A DNA stretch of 64,000 nucleotides. Source: Opitutaceae bacterium TAV5. Lineage in GTDB: Bacteria; Verrucomicrobiota; Verrucomicrobiia; Opitutales; Opitutaceae. The notes under the pieces are model-generated. The model was given only the letters and a program-made list of their open reading frames with translations. It was not told the DNA's origin and ran no database searches. Where the stretch lies: assembly GCA_000242935.3 (NCBI GenBank), contig CP007053.1, positions 4,511,001 to 4,575,000 on the forward strand. Reading direction: 5' to 3'. This document shows, piece after piece, positions 1 to 9,128 of the stretch. The number at the start of each line of letters is the position of its first letter. Position 1 is the first letter of the stretch. A program made the translations under genes and the position numbers.

Positions 1-555
1 GGCGAGTGTCCCAACTACGAAAACCGCATGTGGCTCCTCCGCCGCGGCCACCCCTTGCGCCCCCTCTACCCCGACGCGCAAGCCGCCGTCGCCCACATGC
101 ACGGCCACGAGTGGTGGTCTGCCGACGGCCGCCATGTCTGGTACATCCACTACGGCCGTGGTGTCATGCGCGTGAACCCCTTTATTCCCAATCCCGAGTC
201 CGAACCCGGAACCACCTCCGGGCCAGCCGGCAATCCCGACCCCGAAAACATCTGGCCCCTCGACTACGTCTCGCATGCCCACACCTCGGCCGACGAAACC
301 CTTGTCGTTGCCGACTGCTTCCCCGGCCCCCGCACCGGCCCCGCCAAAGTCGCCTTCCTCAACCGCGCCACCGGCCGCACCGCGGACATTGTCACGAACA
401 TGCCATATCCCCCGGAGCCGCTTCCCCGCTACCACGCGCATCCGCATCCTCAATTCTGTTACGGTGACCGCTACATCTGTTACACCACCTTCGTGTACGG
501 ACGCAGCGATCTCGCGCTGACTCCCGTTTCCCACCTGCTGGAGGCGACGGCATGA
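1..555 (+). CDS. Oligogalacturonate lyase-like protein (PL22-type beta-propeller), C-terminal part
   Basis: The gene runs in from beyond the left edge; the open frame begins at base 1 and stops with TGA at 553-555, leaving about 184 residues. The visible part has beta-propeller-like blade text (GHEWWSADGRHVWYIHYG) and a late RYHAHPHPQF segment. The closely spaced histidines resemble the metal-binding HxH of PL22 oligogalacturonate lyases, intracellular enzymes that cleave short pectin fragments to 4-deoxy-L-threo-5-hexosulose uronate. There is no terminator-like hairpin after the stop. Family assignment rests on motif resemblance to the C-terminal half only; another TolB-like propeller protein is the alternative. 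The missing N-terminus prevents any statement on export. Confidence 0.55.
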   Translation, partial: GECPNYENRMWLLRRGHPLRPLYPDAQAAVAHMHGHEWWSADGRHVWYIHYGRGVMRVNPFIPNPESEPGTTSGPAGNPDPENIWPLDYVSHAHTSADETLVVADCFPGPRTGPAKVAFLNRATGRTADIVTNMPYPPEPLPRYHAHPHPQFCYGDRYICYTTFVYGRSDLALTPVSHLLEATA

Positions 556-583
556 AACAATGAAACAATGAGCAGCGGCGAAA

Positions 584-962
584 ATGCAGTCTGATCATGG
601 TTTCACGGTTTGCTGCCATGAAACGCCGCCAGACCCTGCCAACCCGCGTCCGGTCCGGCCCGCGCGTTATGTTTTTCTCCGGTTCGACGAAGGCCAGTTC
701 AGGCTCACCAATTACCGAGACACGGCGAGTGTCGCTTCACGTATCCGCGGATGCGATTCCTGGCTGGCCGGAAAATTCCGCGGCGGGAGTCGATACAGGG
801 TGGTTCGATCCACGCACGGGCGAAGTGAGAAAGAGCTTGCCGGGAGAGGCCGGAGGCGCGTCCGGGCAGGTGTTTGTACCGCCTGCTTCCGGGGAGGATG
901 AAGATTGGGTGCTCATCTTCGGGGAGACGTGTCCGGATTGTCGCCGCCCGTCCGTATTCTGA
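584..962 (+). pseudogene. Decayed C-terminal tail of a glycosidase (collagen-binding-like domain)
   Basis: The frame ending at 962 contains GWFDPRTGEVRK followed by FVPPASGEDEDWVLIF. That is the signature of the small C-terminal 'putative collagen-binding' domain found after DUF4038-type glycosidases. Upstream residues in this frame (after an ATG at 597) are low-complexity and do not look like protein, whereas the neighbouring frame starting at 584 reads PARYVFLRFDEGQFRLTNY, closer to what the domain should have at that position. I read this as a remnant with at least one frameshift and no catalytic part. An expressed small orphan protein is possible but less likely. Confidence 0.45.
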
Positions 963-984
963 TGCCAGTGTCCCGAATGTTTTT

Positions 985-1065
985 GATTTTACACAAAGAT
1001 CGCAAAGGACGGGAAGGGGATAACTGGCAAGCCTTTGCGCTCCTTGCGGCCTTTGTGTAAAAATC
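985..1065. repeat. Long-arm intergenic palindrome (type ACACAAAG)
   Basis: The left arm GATTTTACACAAAGATCGCA (985-1004) pairs with the right arm ending CTTTGTGTAAAAATC (1051-1065), apart from a few mismatches. The centre between the arms is about 30 bases. It lies between a decayed gene and the 3' end of the IclR gene. The design (20-30 base arms, unpaired centre, intergenic) matches the other palindromic elements of this window although the arm sequence differs. Confidence 0.6.
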
Positions 1066-1153
1066 TGAAGGCTTTGGGGCTTTGGTATGATGCCTCCGGA
1101 GGACGGTTTCGCGTCCGCGGCCGGAGTGCAGGGAGGGGGGCGGGTACCGGTTT

Positions 1154-1993
1154 TCAGCGGCTGGCGGCGTTTTTCCGGGGGCGTCCGCGACGGTTGCCGG
1201 GGGGCGCGTCGCTGGCGGGGAGTTGCGAGCCGTGGTCCCAGAGTTTTTCTATCTCGGCCGCGGACTGGCGGAGTCCGGCCAGGATCGTGTCGATGTAGCC
1301 GGGTTTGTTCATGCGCATGGTCGGGGCGCTGGCGCCGAGGGCGGCGAAGACGGTCCCCCAGGCATCGTGCACGGGGACGGCGAGGGCGCTGACGCCTTCG
1401 CTGAATTCGTCGCAGGTGCGGCTGAAGCCTTGCTCGCGGATTTTTGCCAGTTCCGTGGCGAAGGCGGCGGGGTCGGTGATCGTGCGCGGGGTGTGCGGGG
1501 TGAGTCCGTGGCGGGTGAGGTAGCTTTCCAGCACGGCCGGGCTGGCGTGCGCGAGGAGCATCTTGCCGTAACCGGTGGCGTGGGCGTTGTGCAGCTTGAT
1601 CTCGTTGAGGTCGTTGACCGCGAGAGCCTGCTGGCCGGCGACGTAGGCGAGGTTGAGGAAGCGGCCCTGGTCGTTGACCACGAGTTGCACGGTTTCGTTG
1701 AGTTCGTCGGCAAGACGCTGGACGACGCCGCTGGAGGCCGTCGAAAGGAACTGATGGTAGGTGGGGTGGTTGCCCAGGTGCATGAGGCGCATGCCCGGGT
1801 AAAAGAGGCGCGTGGTTTCGTCCTGCCGGAGATAACCGCGCGCAACAAAAGTCATGGCGATGTTGTGTGCGGTAGCGACGTTGATGCCGAGTTGCTGGGC
1901 GAGGGCGCGCGTGCCGATGCCGGCCTCGGCGCGAAGGACGGCTTCAAGAAGGTTGAGACTTTTGTCGAGGGTGAGGACGACGGGCATACGCAA
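1154..1993 (-). CDS. IclR family transcriptional regulator with AT-hook-like tail
   Basis: A 279-residue DNA-binding regulator. The N-terminal winged helix (about residues 5-65) includes LTLDKSLNLLEAVLRAEAG and GTRALAQQLGINVATAHNI, standard for IclR proteins. An effector-binding domain follows (about 80-250), with HNAHATGYGKMLLAH and EFSEGVSALAVPVHD. After it comes a basic tail, NRRGRPRKN, the core of an AT-hook, which is unusual for this family. The start is ATG at 1993; ATG at 1987 is equally possible. It lies 97 bases downstream of the glycosidase gene on the same strand, so it may be co-transcribed and control the two upstream genes in response to a sugar or sugar acid. The ligand is unknown. 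Confidence 0.85.
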   Translation of the reverse strand: MRMPVVLTLDKSLNLLEAVLRAEAGIGTRALAQQLGINVATAHNIAMTFVARGYLRQDETTRLFYPGMRLMHLGNHPTYHQFLSTASSGVVQRLADELNETVQLVVNDQGRFLNLAYVAGQQALAVNDLNEIKLHNAHATGYGKMLLAHASPAVLESYLTRHGLTPHTPRTITDPAAFATELAKIREQGFSRTCDEFSEGVSALAVPVHDAWGTVFAALGASAPTMRMNKPGYIDTILAGLRQSAAEIEKLWDHGSQLPASDAPPGNRRGRPRKNAASR

Positions 1994-2089
1994 AGAAAAG
2001 CCTGAAGGACTGAATGGCTGAAAGGCTGAAATCTAAATGAATGGGGAGCGTCGAGCCTTGTCCCTGTGTAACGAGGTGTTCGAGCCTGC

Positions 2090-5000
2090 TTATTGAGTGA
2101 TTTCGAGTTCGTAGGCGAGTACGGGCGGATGGCTGCCTTGCGAGGTTTGGAGCGCGAAGGTCAGGGCGGTATCCACGTGAGTGACGGGGAGGGTGTAAAG
2201 TCGTTTGCCGCCGGTGGAGAGGGCATGCAGCGCGATGGAGGCGTTCGCCGGTGCGGCAAGGGTAAGGGTAACGTCGGCGGAACCTCGGCGGACGAGGAGC
2301 GGAGTGGAGCCCCATTCTTCAAGGATCTTGCGTTCCGGCGTGCGGAAGCGGGTCCCGGTGTTCTGCACGTCGGTGAGGTGCAGGAGCAGCAGACGGCGGC
2401 TGGTTGCGAGCGGATGGTCGTCCATGGCGGAAACGGAGACCATTGCGGGGCCGTCGGTGCGGACGTGGAGGACGGTTCCGCCGACTTCGCCGGAGCGGGT
2501 GAGCATGAAGGCTTCGGTACGTGGGGTGACGACAGAGAAGCGGCCGGCAGTGACGTCGAGGTCGAGTTCGCCGGTGTCGCTGCGGTAGCGGCGAGTGGCG
2601 GGGTTGAAGCGGTCGGACGGGAGGACGTCGGCAGCGAGGATCTGTTGCGGGAGTCGCGGGGTTTCCTCGAAGGAGGGAACGTCGAGGGTGCCGTGTCCGC
2701 CGGGTTCGGTGACGGCGGCGAGGAGCTTGCGTCCGGTATCGCGATAGTTGCCGGTGACGACCGTGCCGAGGCCGGTGACGAGGCCGAGTCGGGAAAAATC
2801 ATCGGAATACGAGCCGAGTGCTTCGGGGGAGGCGAAGGCGGTGGAGGGATTGATCTCGAAGGCGATGAGGTTTTCCGAGGGGCGGACATCGCCGCGAAGG
2901 AATAGCAGGGCGATGAGGCGGTCGGCGAGCGTTGCGACGGGGTCGTTGGAGCTGTTGAAGCTGACGATGGACGAGGGCTCGGTGAGGTGGTTCACCAGGC
3001 CGCCGTTGTAGGCGAAACGCCAGATGCCGTCCCAATCCTGAAACGCGGCGTAGGCTCCGAAGAGCGGCCCGGCCTCGGCGCGGTAGCGGTTGGGGAAAGT
3101 GTAGTTGAATTCCGTTACCGTATAGGGAAGTCCGGCGATGCGTGTCGGAAAAAGCTGGCGCGGCAGTTCGGCGTCCTTGGCCAGGGCGGGTTCGTCGAGG
3201 TGGAGGTAGGGGAGATCCCACAAGGCGCCGACGAAGCGGGGGTGGTCCCAGTAGCGGTGCACGTCCACGTAGTCGAGATGGTCGCGGACGAGGGCGAGGG
3301 GTTTGTAGTCGCGGTGGTTGATATCGGTGAGCGGGGCGTGGGTGCCGATGCCGTTTTTGAGAAAACGGGCGAGGGCGGCCTGAGAGGAGAGCTGGCGTTC
3401 GGAGAGGAAGCGGGCGAAGGCGAGGGAACGGTCGCGTTCGGAGAGTTTGCCAAGGCCCTGGGCTGCGAGCCAGGCAGCGAAGCGTTGCTGGTAGAGTTGG
3501 GCGATGGAGGCGTCGGAGGTCCAGGTGGCGGAGAGAACGTTTTCGTTGACGGGACAGATGCCGACGAGCGCGGGGTCTTCGGCCCAGGTGAGGCCGGTAT
3601 GGGGGTTGCGGTGGGTGAGGAGTTTCCGGGCGAAGTGTCCCCATGCGCGTTGCGCGGAGGAAGAGACGGCGACGGCGGGCTTGATGCCGTTGCGGGTGCG
3701 GGTGTCGAGTTCGTCGATCTCGCCCGCGGGGAAGAAGCGGGTGCTGAAGAGGTCGATGTTGACATGGATGCCGGCGGCTTTGAGGCGGGAGACAAGGTAG
3801 TCGAGGCGGTCGAGTTTTTCCGGGTCGATGTCGTGACTGCTGGCAGCGCCGGGCTTGAGGAGGAGTGCATCGAAGTGGTGGATACGAACGGCGTTGTAGC
3901 CCATGCGTGCAAGGCGGAGGGCGAGGCGGTCGGCGAGGCTGCGATCGATGTAGTTGGTCTGGAAATTCAGGTTGGCGCCGAAGAAGCGGGCGCGTTGGCC
4001 GGGCTGGTTCTCGAAATAAAAACGGCCGTCGCGAATGACGAGGGGGCCGTGTTTACCGGCGGGAGCGTCGAGGAGGTGGGAAAAATCGAGGATGCTGCCG
4101 GGTTCGACGTCGTGTTCGAAGGCGAGGGGCTGCCAGTCGGGGCCGGCGGAGAGGACGAGGTGTTTGGCGGCGGCGGTGGGAAGGGGAGGGAGGGAGTCGG
4201 GACTGCCGGTGATTCCGGCGATCATCCAGACGGCACGTCCGGAACCTTCGAGGGTGAGGTGAGTAACGGGTTTTCCGGGGAGTTCGAAGCGGGAGAGGTA
4301 GAGGCCAATGTCGCTGAAGCGGGGATTGGAGCCGCGCCAGGCAAGGAGACCGTTGGGGGCGTCATGGGGAGATGTCCAGTTGCCGGCGTCGCGGTGGGCG
4401 AGCACGGGGATTTTCGTGGTGGTGCCGTCGGGATGGGTGGCGACAAGGGTGCCGAGGAGTTCATGCTGCGGGTGATCCCAGGCGTAAGCGTGGAGCAGAT
4501 ACAGGGTGCGGAGAGCGGTGGCGGGCGGGGCGACTTCGGCGGTTTTCAAAAAATAGTCGCGGTGGCGGCCGGCGAAGGCGAGAGCGGCTCGTCCGTGGTT
4601 CGTGGCGGGGTCGATAATTGAAAAGGGGATGCCGGCGAAGATTTGCGAACCGGTGGGGAAGGCGCGCAGGTCGTGGTCCTTGCCTTCGTCTGTCCAGCCG
4701 CCGGCCCGGTCGCCGGCCACGTCGTCGGCGAAGTCCACATTGGCGGTGACACGAAAGTCGAGCGGCTCGAAGGTGTGGGGACGCCAGGCGAGTTCGCAGG
4801 TAAAGGTGCGGGTGGCGGTCGAGTCGGGTGGGTCGCGGGGTTCGAGAATGAGGCTGAAGTGGCTCTGGTCGTAGTGGCGGTTGTCGGCGACGAGGGCGCG
4901 GAGGGGGGCGCGGAGTTCGAGGGTGCCGTTTTCAAGGGGGATACCGATGGTCCCGGTGCGGGCGGCGGCAAGGTCGAAACGACCGGTTGGTGTATCCGGG

Positions 5001-5497
5001 AGTTGGATGCTACGGGTGTCGAGGGTGAGGGTTCTTCCGGCGAAGGAAGCGGCGGGCAGGCGGACGGTCCAGCGGAGGGAGTTCACGGCGGTGCCGTCGT
5101 GGACGGCCGAGAGTGTCACGGTGAGGCGAAAGGAGCCGGGGCCGCTGCGTTCGAGGGTTTCCCGGAGGGCGAGCGGCGCGGGGGAGGTCTTGGGCTTGAA
5201 GTCGGCTTCGAGTATCCAGAAGCGGTCACCATCGCGGCGGGGGTGGCCGGGGGCGGCGGCAATGGCTCCGGCGGAGTTTTGCTGGGTGCCGCGCCCGGCT
5301 TCGCGGTAATCGAGGAGCAGGGTGAGATCGGCGAAGCGGAGGATGCCGTCGGGCTGCGCCACGAGCGCGGCGTGTTTTCCGAGGGAAAAGGTGGCGGAGT
5401 CTGAAACCGGCTGAAGATGTCCGGACGGCAAGGACGATGCAGGGGGCGCGATGGCGAGTGCGGACAGGAGCGGCAGGAGGATAACGGGGGATTTCAT
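2090..5497 (-). CDS. Secreted GH-A clan (GH5-like) glycoside hydrolase
   Basis: A protein of 1135 residues starting at ATG 5497 with a clear signal peptide (MKSPVILLPLLSALAIAPPA). Roughly the first 450 residues are beta-rich. They include a module (GGWTDEGKDHDLRAFPTGSQ, then FSIIDPATNHGRAAL and LYLLHAYAW) that recurs near the C-terminus of the GH2 protein at 36656-40300. A TIM barrel follows, with MGYNAVRIHHFD, the likely acid/base glutamate in PVNENVLSATW (about residue 652) and the likely nucleophile in TVTEFNYTFPN (about residue 796). The C-terminal third is beta-sandwich-like. It should hydrolyse a polysaccharide outside the cytoplasm by a retaining mechanism; the substrate cannot be read. 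It starts 30 bases after the stop of the 818-residue protein, so the two probably form an operon. Confidence 0.8.
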   Translation of the reverse strand: MKSPVILLPLLSALAIAPPASSLPSGHLQPVSDSATFSLGKHAALVAQPDGILRFADLTLLLDYREAGRGTQQNSAGAIAAAPGHPRRDGDRFWILEADFKPKTSPAPLALRETLERSGPGSFRLTVTLSAVHDGTAVNSLRWTVRLPAASFAGRTLTLDTRSIQLPDTPTGRFDLAAARTGTIGIPLENGTLELRAPLRALVADNRHYDQSHFSLILEPRDPPDSTATRTFTCELAWRPHTFEPLDFRVTANVDFADDVAGDRAGGWTDEGKDHDLRAFPTGSQIFAGIPFSIIDPATNHGRAALAFAGRHRDYFLKTAEVAPPATALRTLYLLHAYAWDHPQHELLGTLVATHPDGTTTKIPVLAHRDAGNWTSPHDAPNGLLAWRGSNPRFSDIGLYLSRFELPGKPVTHLTLEGSGRAVWMIAGITGSPDSLPPLPTAAAKHLVLSAGPDWQPLAFEHDVEPGSILDFSHLLDAPAGKHGPLVIRDGRFYFENQPGQRARFFGANLNFQTNYIDRSLADRLALRLARMGYNAVRIHHFDALLLKPGAASSHDIDPEKLDRLDYLVSRLKAAGIHVNIDLFSTRFFPAGEIDELDTRTRNGIKPAVAVSSSAQRAWGHFARKLLTHRNPHTGLTWAEDPALVGICPVNENVLSATWTSDASIAQLYQQRFAAWLAAQGLGKLSERDRSLAFARFLSERQLSSQAALARFLKNGIGTHAPLTDINHRDYKPLALVRDHLDYVDVHRYWDHPRFVGALWDLPYLHLDEPALAKDAELPRQLFPTRIAGLPYTVTEFNYTFPNRYRAEAGPLFGAYAAFQDWDGIWRFAYNGGLVNHLTEPSSIVSFNSSNDPVATLADRLIALLFLRGDVRPSENLIAFEINPSTAFASPEALGSYSDDFSRLGLVTGLGTVVTGNYRDTGRKLLAAVTEPGGHGTLDVPSFEETPRLPQQILAADVLPSDRFNPATRRYRSDTGELDLDVTAGRFSVVTPRTEAFMLTRSGEVGGTVLHVRTDGPAMVSVSAMDDHPLATSRRLLLLHLTDVQNTGTRFRTPERKILEEWGSTPLLVRRGSADVTLTLAAPANASIALHALSTGGKRLYTLPVTHVDTALTFALQTSQGSHPPVLAYELEITQ

Positions 5498-5527
5498 TCT
5501 GAATTTGAATTTTGAATACATATGGAG

Positions 5528-7984
5528 TTACCAGGAAAGGAAAATGTCGCCGGAGACCGTGGCCGATGTTTCGAGCATGGTACCGTGTGGCGTGTGTATG
5601 GTTTTGAGGGGAGCCGTGTCTCCGGATATGAAGGGCCATTGAAGATTGACAAAGGCGGTGACGGGACCGGCGTCGGGTGGCGGAAAGAAGCGGAGGGTGG
5701 CGTCGCGCAGACCGGAGACCCGAAGGCGGCGGGTGACGCCGACCTGGGCGGGGTGGCGTTCGATGCAGCCGGCAACGCCGGTGGTTTGTCCGTCGATAAA
5801 GACCCGGCATTCGTGGCGCCAGGCGCGAGGCAGACGGTAGGCGCCCCCTCCCTCGGTGAGGAGTGTTTCGCAGCCAACCAGCAAGGGGACGCCAAACGGG
5901 GTTCGCAGCACAAGCTCCACCGTGGTGTCGGGTGTGTATCCAGAGAAAAACCAGGCATTGGCATGACGATGGATGCCAAGGATGGGGCGTCGCTGGGCGG
6001 GTGAAACCGCGGAGCAGCCGATATGCCAGCCGAAGCGGGTGATCGCCTGCCGGACGAGTTCGGAGAAGGGGAAGGCGTCTTCTCTGCGGTCGGGAACGGG
6101 GAGATGGGAGCCTTTTGTGATGGTAAGAGGCAAGGGGGCGCGCAGCCACCAGACAAGGCCACCGGCGGGCGTCTGGAAGTGCGCGGACAGCGCGCGTGAT
6201 TCTCCGCCTCGCACGGCGACAACCGGAGGCGTTTCGGCGTTCGGCGCAGTGGTCTCGGTCAATGCCCCGGCGGAGGCAATGGAGCGGTGCTCGTAATGGT
6301 TTGTTCGCTCTGGGTCCGTGAGAAAACAGTCCAAAACCGGCAGGGCGGACTGGATGTCGAGGCGTCCCGAAAGGGGAGCGGCGGGCGCAAGTCCAAGCCG
6401 GGATCGGAGAACAGGGGCGGCGTCGAGCGGACCGTAAACGAGCAGCGACCCGCCCGCGTCGGCCCGGTCGAGAAGACGCTGTTCGGAGGCAGGATCGAGG
6501 GGCGCTGGCGTGACGAGAACACGACCGGCGAGCACGTCGAGGGCGCGGCGTTCCGCAAGGGCGGCGAAGGCCCGGGTGCTGATGACCGTATTCAGGGGCA
6601 GGCCGTCGTTGATGGCTTCGCGGACAAACCAGTCGATGTGGAACAGGCGACCGGGCGCGGGCTGACTGCCAAACATGGCATCGTGTATTTCATCGAAAGG
6701 ATACAGCCAGACGAAGGGGCCGGGGGCGTCGGGACGTTCGGCCCAGGCGCGGAGGAGATGTGGCGTCGATTGATTGGGAACGGTTTCAGGCATGCGTCCG
6801 TGCGAGTCGTCGATGCTGAGGAGGTTGAGTGTATCGGCTGTCTGGATGCGACCGTCGGCGGCGACGCGGGCGGTAGCGAGCGGCAGATAGATGTCGTGCG
6901 GCTGGCCTTCGTAGCGGTCGAGCCAGGGGGAATTGAGCCACCAGGGGTCATGGATGTAGTAGCGGAAGGGAAAACCGGTGCGTTCCGGCGGCAGCTCGGC
7001 GATGCGGCTCATGTAACCGGCCAGCTCAATGCCGAAGTCTCCGTTGATGGCGGCCCAGGGAGAGTTGGGGGGAGGGGCGAAGTTGAATTTGCCCTCGTAA
7101 AGTTCGCGAAGGGGCGTGGCGTCGCTGGCGAGATCGGTGGCCGTGCCGAGATTGGTACCGCGCGTTTCGATACCAATGTGCTGAGGCAGTTCATTGCGGA
7201 GATCGTGCCAGAAGGCGAGGATGCGATCGCGGGTGTCGCGGGCTTTTTGCGGATCGACGGCGGCGGTGAATATCGTGCCGTCGAAAAGCGGGCCGATGGT
7301 GAGCCATGTTTCCATCCCGAAGCCGAAGCCGTTGGAAAGCCAGAGGTAGTCGAGCCCGATGTCGGCGGCGAGAAGGCGAAACTGGCGGCCGAGAAAGGTG
7401 CCGATGCTTGTGTCCTGCGGGATGCCTTCGGGGAAGGCCGCGTAGCGGCGTGTATCGGAATTCAGGATTCCATAGCAGCAGACGAAGCTGGCCTTGCCCA
7501 TGGTGTCGGAGAGGCAGATCTCGCGATGGCGTTTGTATTTGAAATCGGAGGGCGCGAATTCGCCGCCCGGATCGAAGGCGAGGCCGACGCGGAAAGGCTT
7601 GCCCTTGGTGGCGGGGGCGGCGGCCGCGGCTTCGCGCCAGGCGCGGGCGATCGTGGAGAGGCGGCGGTAAGTGATGGGGCGGGCATCGGGACGATAGAGC
7701 CAGGCGCGTGAGTGCAGGCTCTTTTTTTCGGGGTCAGTAGGGATGCTGTCGAGGTGGGCGTTGCTGTTGCCGACGTAGCGCGCCCATTCCATTTCGGCAT
7801 CGAGGTCGCCGGTGTAGTCGAGGATTTCGGAGCCGTCGGAAGCCCAGAACAGAATTGAAATGGCGGAGGCGTGGCGGGCGAGGTGATCCCATTGGCGGAA
7901 GGCTTCGGCGCAGGTGGCGAGTGTGGCCGCGTCGTCGAGATTGTAGAAGGGCTTGAGCGAGACTTCGAGGGTGAGGTTTTGCAT
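5528..7984 (-). CDS. Uncharacterised 818-residue protein, probably carbohydrate-active
   Basis: I do not recognise a named family. The start is ATG at 7984 and there is no signal peptide, so the protein is probably cytoplasmic. The N-terminal 450 residues look like an alpha/beta barrel: LTLEVSLKPFYNLDDA, ISILFWASDGSEILDY, GLDYLWLSNGFGFGMETW and FVWLYPFDEIHDAMFG, rich in Trp, Asp and Glu. About residues 480-560 (RVLVTPAPLD, GGSLLVYGPLDAAP) resemble the amidotransferase-like trimerisation domain of GH42-type enzymes. The rest is beta-rich. It precedes the secreted GH5-like gene by 30 bases and an IclR gene follows, suggesting a cytoplasmic glycosidase or isomerase acting on products of the secreted enzyme. 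Specificity is unknown. Confidence 0.7.
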   Translation of the reverse strand: MQNLTLEVSLKPFYNLDDAATLATCAEAFRQWDHLARHASAISILFWASDGSEILDYTGDLDAEMEWARYVGNSNAHLDSIPTDPEKKSLHSRAWLYRPDARPITYRRLSTIARAWREAAAAAPATKGKPFRVGLAFDPGGEFAPSDFKYKRHREICLSDTMGKASFVCCYGILNSDTRRYAAFPEGIPQDTSIGTFLGRQFRLLAADIGLDYLWLSNGFGFGMETWLTIGPLFDGTIFTAAVDPQKARDTRDRILAFWHDLRNELPQHIGIETRGTNLGTATDLASDATPLRELYEGKFNFAPPPNSPWAAINGDFGIELAGYMSRIAELPPERTGFPFRYYIHDPWWLNSPWLDRYEGQPHDIYLPLATARVAADGRIQTADTLNLLSIDDSHGRMPETVPNQSTPHLLRAWAERPDAPGPFVWLYPFDEIHDAMFGSQPAPGRLFHIDWFVREAINDGLPLNTVISTRAFAALAERRALDVLAGRVLVTPAPLDPASEQRLLDRADAGGSLLVYGPLDAAPVLRSRLGLAPAAPLSGRLDIQSALPVLDCFLTDPERTNHYEHRSIASAGALTETTAPNAETPPVVAVRGGESRALSAHFQTPAGGLVWWLRAPLPLTITKGSHLPVPDRREDAFPFSELVRQAITRFGWHIGCSAVSPAQRRPILGIHRHANAWFFSGYTPDTTVELVLRTPFGVPLLVGCETLLTEGGGAYRLPRAWRHECRVFIDGQTTGVAGCIERHPAQVGVTRRLRVSGLRDATLRFFPPPDAGPVTAFVNLQWPFISGDTAPLKTIHTPHGTMLETSATVSGDIFLSW

Positions 7985-8231
7985 GGCTGGAAAGGCGTCC
8001 CGGAGAGATTCGGGGAGGAGGGAAAAGAAAATGTCGGCTTTAGTGTTTAGAATATAAGAACAGAAATAGATATTTGTTTGGATTTTCTAAAAATAAAGCG
8101 AAAAACAATTGACTCGCAGGTTTTTTATGTGCGCTATCTTGCGCATGACCTTCTCTTACCCGGAAGGAAATCTCAAAAGTTTGATAACGTTTGTATATTG
8201 TAAACACTACCCACAAGGTTCACTCAACACC
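7985..8231. promoter_or_regulatory. Divergent promoter region between the 818-residue protein and the PEP-CTERM gene
   Basis: This 247-base gap separates divergent genes and is much more AT-rich than its surroundings (about 8035-8110). A possible rightward -35, TTGACT, lies at 8109-8114; the -10 region is ambiguous (CTATCT around 8134), and GCGC-TATCTT-GCGC (8131-8144) is a small inverted repeat. GTTTGTATATTGTAAAC near 8188 is a near-palindrome that could be an operator. The leader of the PEP-CTERM gene would be about 90 bases. No terminator or RNA gene is seen. Confidence 0.35.
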
Positions 8232-9110
8232 ATGAAAACTCCCGTCCAAAGTTGCAGCCGTTCCCGGGGCCTGGCCTCAATTTTCGCCGCCCTCGTCGCT
8301 TTGCCTCTCGCGCAGGCGACCACCATCGTGCCCGATGTCTGGTATTCCGCCACCAGCCCTGGAACCCCCGTGACCGACGGCGTGCAGTTCACCACGAATG
8401 ACGGCACTGCGGACACGGTTCGGCACGTCCTCACCTATTTCACGCCGGCGAGCCTGTCGAATGTTGGCGATTCGGTAAGCATGTCCCTGAAGTTTTCGGC
8501 GACGTTTACGGGGACCCCTTCCACATGGGGGGCCAATCTCTTCGGCTTCGGTCTTTATGATTCGGGTGGCAGCCGGATATCCGCCGATGGCCTCGGAGGC
8601 ACGGGGGGCACGGGGAGTCCCTTCAGTGGCTACACCGGTTATCGGGTCGCTGTGCGTCCACGGGTGAACACCACTCAGTCTCCTTTCGATGGAGGGCTCC
8701 GTGCCCGAACAGGTGATAGTGCTACCCTTGGAAACAATGGCGCCCATACCGAGGTCACGGGGGGAGGGGCAGGCGGCACAACGGGCACAGCCAGGACATT
8801 TGTATCCGGGACCGAATACAACATCACCTATACGATCACGCGTACCGATGCGAGCTCCCTGAGTATCTTGTTCGAAGTCGGGGGGCTGAGTGGTTACAGC
8901 CACACTTGGTCCGTGGCCTCAACCTACACCACCTTCGACACCTTTGCCATTACGCTTTCCAATCAAAACATCTTCGACTCCATCACGCTGACGGATGTGA
9001 GCATTACCTCCAACTCCTTCATCCCCGAACCGAAGACGGCGGCCGTTCTGCTGGGCCTTGGCGTCCTGGCGATTGGCGTTGGTCTGCGTCGGCGTTGCCG
9101 CCAGGTTTGA
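8232..9110 (+). CDS. PEP-CTERM sorting domain protein
   Basis: A 292-residue exported protein. The start at ATG 8232 gives a normal signal peptide (GLASIFAALVALPLAQA); an ATG further upstream in frame would add a non-signal extension. The middle is Gly/Thr/Ser-rich and beta-strand-like, with no recognisable catalytic motif. The C-terminus has the full sorting signal: FIPEPKTAAVLLGLG, a hydrophobic helix, then the basic RRRCRQV. PEP-CTERM proteins are processed by an exosortase and end up at or beyond the cell surface in exopolysaccharide-producing Gram-negative bacteria. The gene is followed 18 bases later by a pseudopilin gene, a pairing that recurs in this window. Confidence 0.9.
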   Translation: MKTPVQSCSRSRGLASIFAALVALPLAQATTIVPDVWYSATSPGTPVTDGVQFTTNDGTADTVRHVLTYFTPASLSNVGDSVSMSLKFSATFTGTPSTWGANLFGFGLYDSGGSRISADGLGGTGGTGSPFSGYTGYRVAVRPRVNTTQSPFDGGLRARTGDSATLGNNGAHTEVTGGGAGGTTGTARTFVSGTEYNITYTITRTDASSLSILFEVGGLSGYSHTWSVASTYTTFDTFAITLSNQNIFDSITLTDVSITSNSFIPEPKTAAVLLGLGVLAIGVGLRRRCRQV

Positions 9111-9128
9111 TCCCCCTCTCCTCCTGCA

